DNA from: Gammaproteobacteria bacterium
GTDB lineage: Bacteria; Pseudomonadota; Gammaproteobacteria; 21-64-14
Length of the DNA: 64,000 bases
NCBI GenBank assembly: GCA_027013145.1
Contig: JALUXX010000062.1
Coordinates: 1-64,000 of the forward strand
Direction: 5' to 3'
Position numbers and translations under genes: made by a program. Every line of letters begins with the position of its first letter. Within the stretch, counting starts at the first letter, position 1. Below are positions 29,864 to 40,548 of this stretch, in pieces. Under the pieces are notes generated by a model, which was given only the letters and a program-made list of their open reading frames with translations, did not search any database and was not told where the DNA came from.

Positions 29864-31033
29864 TCAGCGGCCGAAGTACAACCGGACGTCGTCCTTGAGC
29901 CGGTGCCAAAGGGAACCCTGACCGACGTCGCTCAGGGCGACGAGCGGCGCCTGCGCGAGCACCTTCTTGCCGAGCATGACCTTGACGGTCCCGTAGGTCT
30001 TGCCGCGCGCGACCGGCGCGACGATCGGCCCGTGCACGTCGGTGACCGGGGTCAGCTCTTCCGCCCGGCCGGTGGGGATCGTGACCTCGAGGTTGCGGTT
30101 CACGCCCAGCGCCACTCGGTCTTCGCTCCCCTTCCAGACGCGGGCCTGCGTGACCGGTTGCCCGCCTTTGTAGACCACCTTCGTTTCGAAGAAGCGGAAA
30201 CCGTAATTGAGCAGCGCCTCACTCTGGCGCACGCGCGCGTGTTCGCTGTCGGTCCCCATGACCACCGATATCAAGCGCGTATCGCCGCGCTTCGCCGAGG
30301 CCGCGAGGCAGTAGCCCGCTTCCTTGGTGTAGCCGGTCTTGAGGCCGTCCACGGAGGAGTCGAGCCACAACAATTTGTTGCGGTTGTATTGGGTGATGTG
30401 GTTGTAGGTCAGGTGGCCAAGCTTGAAATAGTGATAGTACTGCGGGAAATCCCGGATCAGGTCGCGGCAGAGCAGTGCGATGTCGTAGGCGGTGCTGTAG
30501 TGATCCTTGATCGGGAGCCCGTCCACGTCGGCGAAGTGGGTTCCCTTCATGCCCAGTTGTTGGGCCGTGGCGTTCATCAGTTGGACGAAGGAGCCGGTCG
30601 TGCCGGCGACCTGTTGCGCGAGGGCGACGGTGGCGTCGTTGCCCGAGTCCACGATGATCCCTTCGATGAGCTTCTCCACCGGGACCTTGGTGCCGACCTC
30701 GACGAACATGCGCGACCCGCCGGTGCGCCATGCCTTCTTGCTGATCGGCACCAGGTCGTCGAGGTGCATCCGCCCGGCGGCGAGCTGATGAAAGACGATG
30801 TAGAGCACCATCAGCTTGGTCAGGCTCGCCGGGATCTCCCGGCGGTGCGGGTCGTGCGCCGCGAGAATCTTTCCGGTGGAGTAGTCGAGCAGCACGTACG
30901 AGCGTGCGCCCAGCGCCGGGGCGGCCGGGACGGGGATCGGCGGGAGCGGCGGCTGGGCCGCGGCGGCAAGCGGGAGTCCCGTCAGGAGACACAGTGCGAA
31001 TACGAACAGACGACCGAAGCGAGTGCGGATCAC
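29864..31033 (-). CDS. dacA: D-alanyl-D-alanine carboxypeptidase (PBP5 type)
   Basis: Low-molecular-mass penicillin-binding protein that removes the terminal D-Ala from periplasmic peptidoglycan stems. With GTG at 31033 as start (GAGAGGGAA upstream), the 389-residue protein opens with a signal peptide (to about residue 26). The catalytic motifs are SLTK (Ser70-Lys73), SGN (130-132) and KTG (232-234). A C-terminal beta domain and an amphipathic anchor end it. A TTG at 31075 would add 14 residues. It is expressed with the upstream rlpA and downstream dat. Confidence 0.94.
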   Translation of the reverse strand: MIRTRFGRLFVFALCLLTGLPLAAAAQPPLPPIPVPAAPALGARSYVLLDYSTGKILAAHDPHRREIPASLTKLMVLYIVFHQLAAGRMHLDDLVPISKKAWRTGGSRMFVEVGTKVPVEKLIEGIIVDSGNDATVALAQQVAGTTGSFVQLMNATAQQLGMKGTHFADVDGLPIKDHYSTAYDIALLCRDLIRDFPQYYHYFKLGHLTYNHITQYNRNKLLWLDSSVDGLKTGYTKEAGYCLAASAKRGDTRLISVVMGTDSEHARVRQSEALLNYGFRFFETKVVYKGGQPVTQARVWKGSEDRVALGVNRNLEVTIPTGRAEELTPVTDVHGPIVAPVARGKTYGTVKVMLGKKVLAQAPLVALSDVGQGSLWHRLKDDVRLYFGR

Positions 31034-31175
31034 GGACGATTCCCTCTCTTTGGCGGTGTGCGCCGCCGGTTCCAATGGTCTTCGCGCCGGGAAGGGGCCA
31101 TCGGGTCGGCTCCGGCGGGGGCGGCCCGATGCCGGGCGGGCGCGTCGAACGGGTAGGATAGGGACATCCGGGCGC

Positions 31176-32078
31176 TTAGTCGACAGCCACGTAGTCGGGC
31201 GAGATCCCGAGCCGTTTCAGCGCCCGGCTCATACGCGCCGTCCGCGCGGGATCGCTGACCGGCCCGACCCGCACCTGGTAGACGAGGTGTCCGCGGCGGC
31301 GTGCGGTGCGGATATGCACCGGCCGGATATTCGCCGCCGTGAGCCGACGTTCGAGTCTGCGCGCATTGCGCAGCTCGGCGAATGCGCCCGCCTGCAGAAA
31401 CTGTCGCGGGTGCATCGACGCGTTCGCCGCCGGCGCCCGGCGCCCGGCGGCGTCCGGCGCGTGGGCCGGCGGGACGTGCGTGCCCGCCGCCGCGTTCGGA
31501 TCGTGCGAACCCTGCGACGCCACGGTGACGGGCGGCTTGCGACGGCGCGGATCGATCGCGCGGATCTCCACCGGGGCGGTTCCCTCCGGCAACATGCCGA
31601 GCTTGGCGGCCGCTGCCCAGGAGAGGTCCAGGACGCGGTTGCGGGCGAACGGCCCGCGATCGTTGACGCGCACGACCACCGAGCGCCCGTTGCGCAGATT
31701 CGTGACCCGTATGAACGTCGGGATCGGCAGCGTGCGGTGGGCCGCGGTCATCGCATACATGTCGTAGGGCTCGCCGCTGGCGGTGCGCCGGCCGTGGAAC
31801 TTGGTGCCGTACCAGGAGGCGATGCCGCGTTGCACGAAGCCGCGGCTGGAGCGCAGCACATGGTAGCGCCGTCCGAAGACCACGTACGACGACGGATTTC
31901 CGTACGGGCTGCGGGGTTCCACGCGGGGGACGGCGTTGGGGATGGCCGCCAGATCGACGCGGTGCCCGGGACCGCCGTCGCCGCCCATGGGCAGCCCCGC
32001 GCAGCCGCCCAGCAACAGCAGCGCGCCGGCTCCGCACAGACGCAGCAGACGCGCGGCCCCGGCCCGGGTCGCCTTCAA
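31176..32078 (-). CDS. rlpA: RlpA septal ring lytic transglycosylase
   Basis: Outer-membrane lipoprotein that cleaves denuded glycan strands. The 300-residue protein has a lipobox LGGC (Cys26), a double-psi beta-barrel with [19 protein letters not shown] and VRVNDRGPF, an Ala/Pro linker, and a C-terminal SPOR domain (about 225-300, [11 protein letters not shown]). The start is a rare TTG that overlaps the mltB stop as TTGA. Confidence 0.92.
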   Translation of the reverse strand: MKATRAGAARLLRLCGAGALLLLGGCAGLPMGGDGGPGHRVDLAAIPNAVPRVEPRSPYGNPSSYVVFGRRYHVLRSSRGFVQRGIASWYGTKFHGRRTASGEPYDMYAMTAAHRTLPIPTFIRVTNLRNGRSVVVRVNDRGPFARNRVLDLSWAAAAKLGMLPEGTAPVEIRAIDPRRRKPPVTVASQGSHDPNAAAGTHVPPAHAPDAAGRRAPAANASMHPRQFLQAGAFAELRNARRLERRLTAANIRPVHIRTARRRGHLVYQVRVGPVSDPARTARMSRALKRLGISPDYVAVD

Positions 32079-33124
32079 TCCTCCCCCCGGTCGCGGGCGT
32101 CGCGGATCGCACGGCCGAGTTGGTAGACCGCCATCGCATACAGCGCGCTGTGGTTGTAGCGGGTGATCACGTAGAAGTTGTGGTAGGTGATCCAGTACTC
32201 GGGTCCGTCACGCCCCTGGAGGCGCAGCAGCCGCGCCGGCAGGTCCTGGGGCGCGGCGGCGGCGCCGGCGGGCTCCACCCCGAGGGCGCGCAGTTGCGCC
32301 AGGCTGCGGCGCGGCGCGGCATCCTTGCCGGTCGCCAGCAGCGGCCCGAACCGGTCGCCGCTCACCCGGGCCGCGAGTGCGATCGGCGCACCCGCTTTCC
32401 ACCCGTGCGCGCTGAGGTAGTGGGCGACGCTGCCCACGGCGTCGGCTGTGCTGTGGATCAGGTCGACGTGGCCGTCGCCGTCGAAGTCGACCGCGTAGCG
32501 GCGGTAGCTGCTGGCGATGAACTGCGGCATGCCCATCGCCCCGGCGTAGGAGCCCTTGACCGCGAGCGGGTCGAGGCCGTTGGTCCGGGTGAGAAGCAGG
32601 AACTGCGCGAGTTCCCGGCGGAAGAAGCGCTCGCGCGGCGGATAGTCGAAGGCGAGCGTGCTCAGCGAGTCGATTACCGGGATGTTGCCCATGCGCCGCC
32701 CGTAGCGGGTCTCGACACCGAGTATCGCGGTGACGATCTGCGGCGGAACTCCATAGCGGCGCTGCGCGCGCTCCAGGATCGCGGCGTGCCGCTCCCAGAA
32801 ACGCACCCCGCCGCGGATTCTCGCGTCGGTGAGGAAGATCGGACGATACTGGTACCACGGTTTGGACTCGGCCGGGCGGCGGATCGCGGCGAGCACCCCC
32901 GGGCGCATGCGCACCTTGGCAAAGAGACGCTCGAGGGCGGAGCGGGAGAAGTCGTGCCGCTGCACCATCTGGTCGATGAACGGGCGCAGCTCCCGTTCCG
33001 GAACGGCCTCCGCGCCCGCGGGTGTGGACGCGCACCCGTAGGCGGCGGCGCACAGCACGATGCCGGTCAGCCACGCGGCGATGCGCCCGGGCCTGCCTGC
33101 GGCGCGCAACCGGGGGAGCGTCAT
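32075..33124 (-). CDS. mltB: MltB lytic murein transglycosylase
   Basis: Periplasmic or outer-membrane-anchored muramidase of family 3. The 349-residue protein has a signal segment with a lipobox-like AYGC (Cys31). The catalytic Glu lies in [14 protein letters not shown], and [19 protein letters not shown] with FDGDGHVDL forms the conserved core. The ATG at 33124 starts a typical lipoprotein leader; the long upstream frame lies inside rodA. The gap from rodA is 11 bp. Confidence 0.92.
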   Translation of the reverse strand: MTLPRLRAAGRPGRIAAWLTGIVLCAAAYGCASTPAGAEAVPERELRPFIDQMVQRHDFSRSALERLFAKVRMRPGVLAAIRRPAESKPWYQYRPIFLTDARIRGGVRFWERHAAILERAQRRYGVPPQIVTAILGVETRYGRRMGNIPVIDSLSTLAFDYPPRERFFRRELAQFLLLTRTNGLDPLAVKGSYAGAMGMPQFIASSYRRYAVDFDGDGHVDLIHSTADAVGSVAHYLSAHGWKAGAPIALAARVSGDRFGPLLATGKDAAPRRSLAQLRALGVEPAGAAAAPQDLPARLLRLQGRDGPEYWITYHNFYVITRYNHSALYAMAVYQLGRAIRDARDRGED

Positions 33125-33135
33125 GTAATACCCGT

Positions 33136-34272
33136 TCAAGTCGGCAGCAGCTTGCGGTGGGTGTGAATGGACATGAGCATACCGAAACCCGCCATGACCG
33201 TCACCATGGAGGTCCCGCCGTAGCTGATCAACGGCAGCGGCAGGCCGACGACGGGGAGCAGGCCCGTGACCATGCCGGCATTGACGAAGACGAAGAAGAA
33301 GAAGGTCAGCGCCAGCCCCCCGGCGAGCAGCCGCGTAAACGTCGTCTGGGCCTGGGTCGCGATGTAGAGACCGCGCACCACCAGGAACAGGTACAGCGCG
33401 AGCAGCACCAGGATCCCGAACAGTCCGAATTCCTCGCCGAAGACCGACAGGATGAAGTCGGTGGATCCTTCGGGCAGGAAGTCGAGGTGGGACTGGGTCC
33501 CGTTGAGCCAGCCCTTGCCGTATAGGCCGCCCGAGCCCAGGGCGATCGTCGACTGGATGATGTGGTAGCCCGCTCCCAGGGGGTCGTTCTCCGGGTTGAG
33601 GAAAGTCAGGACGCGCTGGCGTTGATACCCGTGCATGAAATGCCACAGTACCGGTACCAGCGCGGCGCCGAGGGCGAGCATTCCCAGGATGAGACGCCAC
33701 CGCAGCCCGGCGAAGAACAGCACGAAGAACCCGGCCGCGGCGACGAGCACGGCGGTCCCGAGGTCGGGCTGGCGCGCGATCAGGCCGGTCGGGATCAGGA
33801 TCATCAGCGCGCACAGGGCCACCTGCAGGCGGCCGGGCGGCAGCGCCTTGTCGTGCAGATACCACGCGACCATCATGGGGACCGCGAGCTTCATCATCTC
33901 CCCCGGCTGGAAGCGGAACAGGCCGAGGTTCAACCACCGCTGCGCCCCCTTGCCGGTGTGGCCGACGACCAGTACCGCGACCAGCAGCAATATCCCGGCG
34001 GTGAACGCGACCGGCGCGATGCGCCGCAGCCAATGCGGGGGCACCTGCGCGACCAGGAGCATGGCGACGAGGGCGACGACCAAGCGAATCACCTGCTTCC
34101 ACACATGGTGCATGTCCTGGTCCGTGGCGCTGTAGAGGATCACCAGCCCGAGCAGCGCCACCGCCGTCGAGCCGATCAGCAGCGGCATGTCGAGGTGCAG
34201 CCGCGTCGTCAGGCGATGGAATCCGCTCCCCGACGCCGTCGTCGGACTGTCGAGCATGAGCCGCGAACTCAC
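33136..34272 (-). CDS. rodA: RodA, SEDS peptidoglycan glycosyltransferase
   Basis: Polymerises lipid II for cell elongation, in complex with PBP2. The 378-residue protein has about ten transmembrane helices and the SEDS signature (WLNLGLFRFQPGEMMKL; NPENDPLGAGYHIIQS; GSTDFILSVFGEEFGL). GTG at 34272 overlaps the mrdA stop as GTGA; an internal ATG at 34257 is also plausible. Confidence 0.95.
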   Translation of the reverse strand: MSSRLMLDSPTTASGSGFHRLTTRLHLDMPLLIGSTAVALLGLVILYSATDQDMHHVWKQVIRLVVALVAMLLVAQVPPHWLRRIAPVAFTAGILLLVAVLVVGHTGKGAQRWLNLGLFRFQPGEMMKLAVPMMVAWYLHDKALPPGRLQVALCALMILIPTGLIARQPDLGTAVLVAAAGFFVLFFAGLRWRLILGMLALGAALVPVLWHFMHGYQRQRVLTFLNPENDPLGAGYHIIQSTIALGSGGLYGKGWLNGTQSHLDFLPEGSTDFILSVFGEEFGLFGILVLLALYLFLVVRGLYIATQAQTTFTRLLAGGLALTFFFFVFVNAGMVTGLLPVVGLPLPLISYGGTSMVTVMAGFGMLMSIHTHRKLLPT

Positions 34273-36119
34273 TGTTTCTCCCTCACCAGGTATTCGTCCA
34301 TCACCTTGCGCGCGATCGGCGCGGCGGCAACCCCACCGTACCCGCCGTGTTCGACGATCACCGCCACCACGATCTTCGGATCGTACGCCGGGGCGAAGCC
34401 GATAAACAAGGCGTTGTCCCGCAACTTGAAGGGGATCTTCGCCTCGTCCTTGTAGCCGCCCTCGCCGGTCCCGAACAGTTGGGCGGTGCCGGTCTTGCCC
34501 GCGATGGTGTAGCTCAGGCCGCGGGCGATGGAGTGTGCGGTGCCGTGAATGCTGCTGACGACGTCCGTCATCGAGGTGATGACGTCCTTCCAGTAGGCGG
34601 GATTGGCGAGGACGATCGTGGGCCGGTAGCGGGTCGGAACGATCTGGAGATGACCGGTGCTCGGATCCTTGGTGGCGTAGAGGAGGTGAGGAACGACCCG
34701 CCGGCCGTGCGTGGCCAGCGCTGCCACGGCCGTCGCCAACTGCAACGGAGTGACCAGTGTGTATCCCTGCCCGATGCCGTTGATCAGGGTCTCCCCCGGA
34801 TACCACGGCTGGTGCCGGACCGCCTCCTTCCACTGCGGGGACGGGAGCAGCCCGGCCTTCTCCCCCGGCACGTCCACCCCGGTGCGTTCGCCGAATCCGA
34901 AGCGGCTCAGAAACGCATGCATCCGGTCGATGCCCAGTTCGTGCGCCAGTGAGTAGAAGTAGACGTCGCAGGACTCCGTGATCGCCTCCTTCAGGTCGAC
35001 GGTCCCGTGGCCGGTGCGTTTCCAACCCCAATATTTTCTGCTGCTGCCCGGCAGTTGGTAATACCCGGGGCAGTAGACGGTGCTCGTGGGCGTGACGGTA
35101 CCGTACTGCAGGCCGGCGAGGGCCATGAACGGCTTGATCGTGGATCCGGGGGCGTACATCCCACGGATCGCCCGGTCGAACAGCGGGTGTCCGGGGTTGT
35201 CGCGCAGGGCCCGGTAGGCCTTGGCGTCGATCCCGTCGACGAAGGGGTTGGGGTTGTAGACCGGGGTGCTCACCATCGCAAGTATGTCCCCGTTGTTCGG
35301 ATCCAGCGCCACCACCGCGCCGTGATAGTCGCCGAGCGCCTTCTGCGCCGTCTCCTGGAGTCGCGTGTCCAGGGTCAGATAGAGGTCGTCCCCGGGTTGG
35401 GGCGCATCGCGCTTGAGCACGCGCAGTGTGCGGCCCTGAGCGTTGGCCTCGACCTGCTCGACGCCGACGTTTCCGTGCAGCAGTGCCTCGTAGTACTGCT
35501 CGATGCCGGTCTTGCCGATGTAGGAGGTGCCGGCATACTCGCTGCTGTTCACCCGCTGCAGATCCGCCACGTCGATGCGCCCGACATAACCGATGTCGTG
35601 CACCGCCAGCGGGCCGAGCGGGTAGTAGCGACTGAGTCGTGCGGTCACGTCGACTCCGGGGAAGCGCCAGCGGTTGACGGCGAAGCGGGCGACCTCCTTC
35701 GGCGTCAGCCGGAAACGAAGCGGGATGCTCTCGAAACGGGGCTTCTGCGCCATCAACTGCCGAAAGGCGTCGACGTCGTCGTCGCTGATGGGGATCAGCC
35801 GGCGCAACCGCGCCAGCGTGGACTTGAGGTTCGGGACCTGCTCGGGCGTGATCTCGAGGTTGTAGGTGGGGACGTTCTCGGCGAGGAGCACGCCGTTGCG
35901 ATCATAGATCAGTCCGCGCGTGGGCGGCACCGGAAGGAGCTTGACCCAGTTCTCCTTGGACAGCGTCGCATAGTGTTCGTAGGAGACGATCTGCAGGTAC
36001 ACGAGGCGCGCGATGAGCACGGCGGTCAACAGCCCGATGAGAATCACCGCCCACGTGGCACGGACGATGGTGAGCTGGCTCTCCGCCAGGTAGTCCTTGA
36101 GTGTCAGGCGCCGCGCCAT
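34269..36119 (-). CDS. mrdA: Penicillin-binding protein 2 (elongation transpeptidase)
   Basis: Class B transpeptidase that cross-links peptidoglycan during cylindrical growth. The 616-residue protein has a single N-terminal transmembrane helix (about 21-41), a dimerisation domain, and the penicillin-binding motifs STIK (Ser326-Lys329), SCD (383-385) and KTG (542-544). It is coupled to rodA by a GTGA overlap and follows mreD by 43 bp. Confidence 0.95.
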   Translation of the reverse strand: MARRLTLKDYLAESQLTIVRATWAVILIGLLTAVLIARLVYLQIVSYEHYATLSKENWVKLLPVPPTRGLIYDRNGVLLAENVPTYNLEITPEQVPNLKSTLARLRRLIPISDDDVDAFRQLMAQKPRFESIPLRFRLTPKEVARFAVNRWRFPGVDVTARLSRYYPLGPLAVHDIGYVGRIDVADLQRVNSSEYAGTSYIGKTGIEQYYEALLHGNVGVEQVEANAQGRTLRVLKRDAPQPGDDLYLTLDTRLQETAQKALGDYHGAVVALDPNNGDILAMVSTPVYNPNPFVDGIDAKAYRALRDNPGHPLFDRAIRGMYAPGSTIKPFMALAGLQYGTVTPTSTVYCPGYYQLPGSSRKYWGWKRTGHGTVDLKEAITESCDVYFYSLAHELGIDRMHAFLSRFGFGERTGVDVPGEKAGLLPSPQWKEAVRHQPWYPGETLINGIGQGYTLVTPLQLATAVAALATHGRRVVPHLLYATKDPSTGHLQIVPTRYRPTIVLANPAYWKDVITSMTDVVSSIHGTAHSIARGLSYTIAGKTGTAQLFGTGEGGYKDEAKIPFKLRDNALFIGFAPAYDPKIVVAVIVEHGGYGGVAAAPIARKVMDEYLVREKQ

Positions 36120-36162
36120 ATGCGCAATTCCGTGGACCGACGTCCGTGCCGTCGTGTCCGGT

Positions 36163-36651
36163 TCAATGGACCCGGAAGCGGCGTCGCAGGTCCCGCAGCA
36201 GGAGGAACAGCGCCGGCCAGAGCATGGTGCCGGTGAGCGACGGGGCCCAGTACAGCCAAGTGCGGGCCGGCCGCCCGATGATGCCGTTGATCCACAAGGT
36301 CACCAGTTGATAGAGCGCGAGCAGCATCAGCACGCTCAGCGCCTGCTGCCACATCGGATAGACCCGGATCCGCTGGTGCAGTTTCAGCGCCAGGAAGGCG
36401 ACCACCGTCAGTCCGAGCGCGTGCTCGCCGAGCAGCCCCCCCTTGAGGACGTCCATCAGGAGGCCGACCAGCCAGGCGCTTCCCACCCCGACCCGTTCCG
36501 GGAGCGCCAGGCACCAGTAGATCAGTACCAGTGCCGTCCACTCGGGGCGGAACGGATCGACCACCTGCGGCAGCGGGAGGATCGACAGGAGCATCGCGAC
36601 GACGAAGCTCAGGACGATGATCCAGCCGCCGCGGCGGCCGTCGCCGATCAC
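36163..36651 (-). CDS. mreD: MreD rod-shape membrane protein
   Basis: Inner-membrane elongasome component of 162 residues with about five helices. It shows the MreD motifs DPFRPEW and GLLMDVLKGGLLGEHALGL. I choose GTG at 36651, which overlaps the mreC stop as GTGA and gives the standard N-terminus; the frame start at 36693 would lie inside mreC. Confidence 0.93.
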   Translation of the reverse strand: MIGDGRRGGWIIVLSFVVAMLLSILPLPQVVDPFRPEWTALVLIYWCLALPERVGVGSAWLVGLLMDVLKGGLLGEHALGLTVVAFLALKLHQRIRVYPMWQQALSVLMLLALYQLVTLWINGIIGRPARTWLYWAPSLTGTMLWPALFLLLRDLRRRFRVH

Positions 36652-37499
36652 CGGCCCCTCCGCGCGGCCCCGCAGGCCTTGCCGCGAGGCCACACCAGCA
36701 TCACCTCGCGGCTGCGGTCCAGGTGGGCGGTGGGGGTCGCGGTGACCTCCGCGAACGGGCGGCCGGGGTCGCGCCGCACCGCGGTCACCCGTGCCACCGG
36801 GTAGCCGGATGGATAGCGCCCGCCGAGTCCCGACGTCACCAGCAGATCCCCGACCCGGATGTCGGCGTTGTTCGGCAGGTGGGGCAGTTCCAGCCGGTCC
36901 ATGGCGCCGGTGCCGACGGCGATCGCCCGCAGGCCGTCGCGGTTGACCTGCACCGGGATCGCCTGGCTGACGTCGGTGATGAGCATCGCGGTGGCGCTGA
37001 GGGGGCCGACGTGGGTGATCTGCCCCATCACCCCGTCGGCGTCGAGCAGGGGTTGGCCGACGCAGACGCCGTCGTCACCGCCCTTGTCGATGACGACGCG
37101 GTGCTTGTAGGGGTCGAGGTCCACCGCCATGATCTCGGCGATGAGGATGCGCCCGTCGACCTGGGCCGAGGATTCGTGCAGCGCCCGCAGGCGCAGATTC
37201 TCGGCCTCCAGCGCCGCCATCCGCTGCAGTTCCGTCTTGAGGACGAACTGCTGCGTGCGCAGCGCGGCGTTCTCCTCGAGGAGCCTGCGCCGCGAGGTCA
37301 CGGTCTCCTCGATCCAGCGCCCGGCCGCGACCGGCAGGTCGACGGCGTATTGCAGCGGGTAGACGACCACCGACAGGGCGCCACGCAGCGCCTCGAGGTG
37401 CTGCGCGCGGTGATCCGCCGTCATGAGCAGGATCGAAGCCAGGGCGAAAACCACCAGACGGGCGGTGATCGACGGACCTTGTGTGAACAGCGGCTTTAT
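36648..37499 (-). CDS. mreC: MreC rod-shape protein, apparent AUA start
   Basis: Periplasmic scaffold of the elongasome. From the first standard start codon (GTG, 37454) the protein would be 268 residues and lack the cytoplasmic end and part of the single membrane helix. The same frame continues upstream without a stop. From ATA at 37499 it reads KPLFTQGPSITARLVVFA, the conserved MreC N-terminus, with GGGGG eight bases before. AUA is a rare initiator, so a sequence error cannot be excluded. A coiled coil (LLEENAALRTQQFVLKTEL) follows the helix, then two beta domains. The gene is 47 bp after mreB. Confidence 0.9.
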   Translation of the reverse strand: MKPLFTQGPSITARLVVFALASILLMTADHRAQHLEALRGALSVVVYPLQYAVDLPVAAGRWIEETVTSRRRLLEENAALRTQQFVLKTELQRMAALEAENLRLRALHESSAQVDGRILIAEIMAVDLDPYKHRVVIDKGGDDGVCVGQPLLDADGVMGQITHVGPLSATAMLITDVSQAIPVQVNRDGLRAIAVGTGAMDRLELPHLPNNADIRVGDLLVTSGLGGRYPSGYPVARVTAVRRDPGRPFAEVTATPTAHLDRSREVMLVWPRGKACGAARRGR

Positions 37500-37546
37500 C
37501 GGTACAACCCCCGCACCGGCGGCAGCATCCGGGTACTGGCGGTGCG

Positions 37547-38658
<1,112 letters not shown>

Positions 38659-38708
38659 GGACGCGCGTGTGGTAAGTTTTCGCGGTTGCATGTGGCGGGG
38701 TGCGGGCG

Positions 38709-38996
38709 ATGGCGCTGGAATCCGGTGAGGTCGAGAAGATCGCGCACCTGGCGCGCATCGCCATCCGTGCCGAGGACGTGTCCGAGTACCGGCGCCACCT
38801 CTCCCGGATCCTCGAGTTCGTCGCGCAGATGAACGCCGTCGACACGCACGGCGTCGACCCGATCGCCCATCCCCTGGACGCCGTACAGCGGCTGCGTCCG
38901 GACGAGGTCACCGAGGTCGATCAGCGCGAACGCTTCCAGGCGATCGCCCCCCAGGTCGACGCCGGGCTCTACCTCGTCCCCAAGGTCATCGAGTAG
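38709..38996 (+). CDS. gatC: Glu/Asp-tRNA amidotransferase subunit C
   Basis: Small bridging subunit of the GatCAB amidotransferase that corrects misacylated Glu-tRNA(Gln) and Asp-tRNA(Asn). The 95-residue protein has the GatC pattern VEKIAHLARIAI and DPIAHPLD. The ATG at 38709 gives the standard length; a GTG at 38700 is in frame. It heads the gatCAB operon. Confidence 0.92.
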   Translation: MALESGEVEKIAHLARIAIRAEDVSEYRRHLSRILEFVAQMNAVDTHGVDPIAHPLDAVQRLRPDEVTEVDQRERFQAIAPQVDAGLYLVPKVIE

Positions 38997-39056
38997 GCCC
39001 CCGGCGGGCGCCGCCGCCCGCCGCCTTCAGGGACCGACAGGAGCCGCCGCGTATCC

Positions 39057-40514
39057 ATGCACGAGATGACCGTCGCCGAACTGTCCGCCGCGCTCGCCGC
39101 CGGCCGGATCTCCAGCGAGGAGCTCACGCGCGCGTTCCTCGAGCGCATCGAGCGGCTCGATCCCGGGCTCAACAGCTTCATCACCGTGACCGCCGAGGGC
39201 GCCCTGGAGCAGGCGCGCGCGGCCGACCGGCGCCGGGCCCGCGGCGAGGGCGGACCGTTGACCGGGGTGCCCGTCGCGCACAAGGACATCTTCTGCACCC
39301 TCGGGGTACGCACCAGTTGCGGCTCGCGAATGCTCGACAACTTCGTCGCGCCCTACGAGTCGGCGGTGACCGAACGCCTGGCGGGCGCCGGGATGGTGAC
39401 GCTCGGCAAGACCAACATGGACGAGTTCGCGATGGGCTCCTCCAGCGAGACCAGCCACTACGGGCCGGTGCGCAACCCCTGGAACCCGGATACCGTTCCC
39501 GGCGGCTCCTCGGGCGGCTCGGCGTCGGCGCTCGCCGCACGCCTGGCGCCGGCGGCCACCGGCACCGACACCGGCGGCTCGATCCGCCAGCCCGCCGCCC
39601 TGTGCGGGGTGTGCGGGCTGAAGCCCACCTACGGGCGCGTCTCGCGCTACGGCATGATCGCCTTCGCCTCGAGCCTCGATCAGGGCGGTCCGATGGCCCG
39701 CAGCGCCGAAGACCTCGCCCTGCTGCTGCAGGCGATGGCCGGCTTCGACCCGCGGGACTCGACCAGCGTCGAGGAGCCGGTCCCCGACTACGCGGGCGAA
39801 CTCGACGCCGGCGTGGAGGGCCTGCGCATCGGCCTGCCGCGCGAGTACTTCGCCGAAGGGCTCGATGCCGGCGTGGCGCGCGCGGTGGAGGAGGCGGTGG
39901 CGCAGTTCCGGCGCCTGGGGGCCGAGGTGCGCGAGATCGGCCTGCCGAACACGCGCTTGGCGGTACCGGCCTACTACGTCATCGCCCCGGCGGAGTGCTC
40001 GTCGAACCTGTCGCGCTACGACGGCGTGCGCTTCGGGCACCGCTGCGCCGACCCGACCGACATCGACGACCTCTACAAGCGCTCGCGCGGCGAGGGGTTC
40101 GGCGCGGAGGTTAAGCGCCGGATCCTGGTGGGGACCTACGCGTTGTCGGCCGGCTACTACGATGCGTACTACCGCAAGGCGCAGCAGGTGCGCCGGCTCA
40201 TCCGCGACGACTTCCGCCGCGCCTTCGGGGAGGTGGACCTGATCGTGGGGCCGACTTCGCCGAGTACGGCCTTCCGCCTCGGCGAGCGCCTCGACGATCC
40301 GGTGACCATGTACCTGTCGGACATCTACACCATCGCCGTCAATCTGGCGGGGCTGCCGGCGCTGTCGATCCCCTGCGGCTTCGTCGACGGGCTGCCGGTC
40401 GGGCTGCACGTCATCGGGGACTATTTCCGGGAGGGACGCCTGCTGGCCGCCGCTCATCGCTACCAGCGGGAGACCGACTGGCACCGCCGGGCGCCCGCGG
40501 GGTTCGGCGGGTGA
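39057..40514 (+). CDS. gatA: Glu/Asp-tRNA amidotransferase subunit A
   Basis: Amidase subunit that releases ammonia from glutamine for tRNA-bound Glu or Asp. The 485-residue protein has the amidase-signature triad: Lys76 (VAHKDIF), cis-Ser151 ([11 protein letters not shown]) and nucleophile Ser175 ([10 protein letters not shown]). The length is normal. AGGAG precedes the ATG. The presence of GatCAB implies the organism uses the indirect route for Gln-tRNA or Asn-tRNA. Confidence 0.97.
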   Translation: MHEMTVAELSAALAAGRISSEELTRAFLERIERLDPGLNSFITVTAEGALEQARAADRRRARGEGGPLTGVPVAHKDIFCTLGVRTSCGSRMLDNFVAPYESAVTERLAGAGMVTLGKTNMDEFAMGSSSETSHYGPVRNPWNPDTVPGGSSGGSASALAARLAPAATGTDTGGSIRQPAALCGVCGLKPTYGRVSRYGMIAFASSLDQGGPMARSAEDLALLLQAMAGFDPRDSTSVEEPVPDYAGELDAGVEGLRIGLPREYFAEGLDAGVARAVEEAVAQFRRLGAEVREIGLPNTRLAVPAYYVIAPAECSSNLSRYDGVRFGHRCADPTDIDDLYKRSRGEGFGAEVKRRILVGTYALSAGYYDAYYRKAQQVRRLIRDDFRRAFGEVDLIVGPTSPSTAFRLGERLDDPVTMYLSDIYTIAVNLAGLPALSIPCGFVDGLPVGLHVIGDYFREGRLLAAAHRYQRETDWHRRAPAGFGG

Positions 40515-40548
40515 TGACGGCGCGGGCGAGGCGGCCGGGAGGCGCGGC

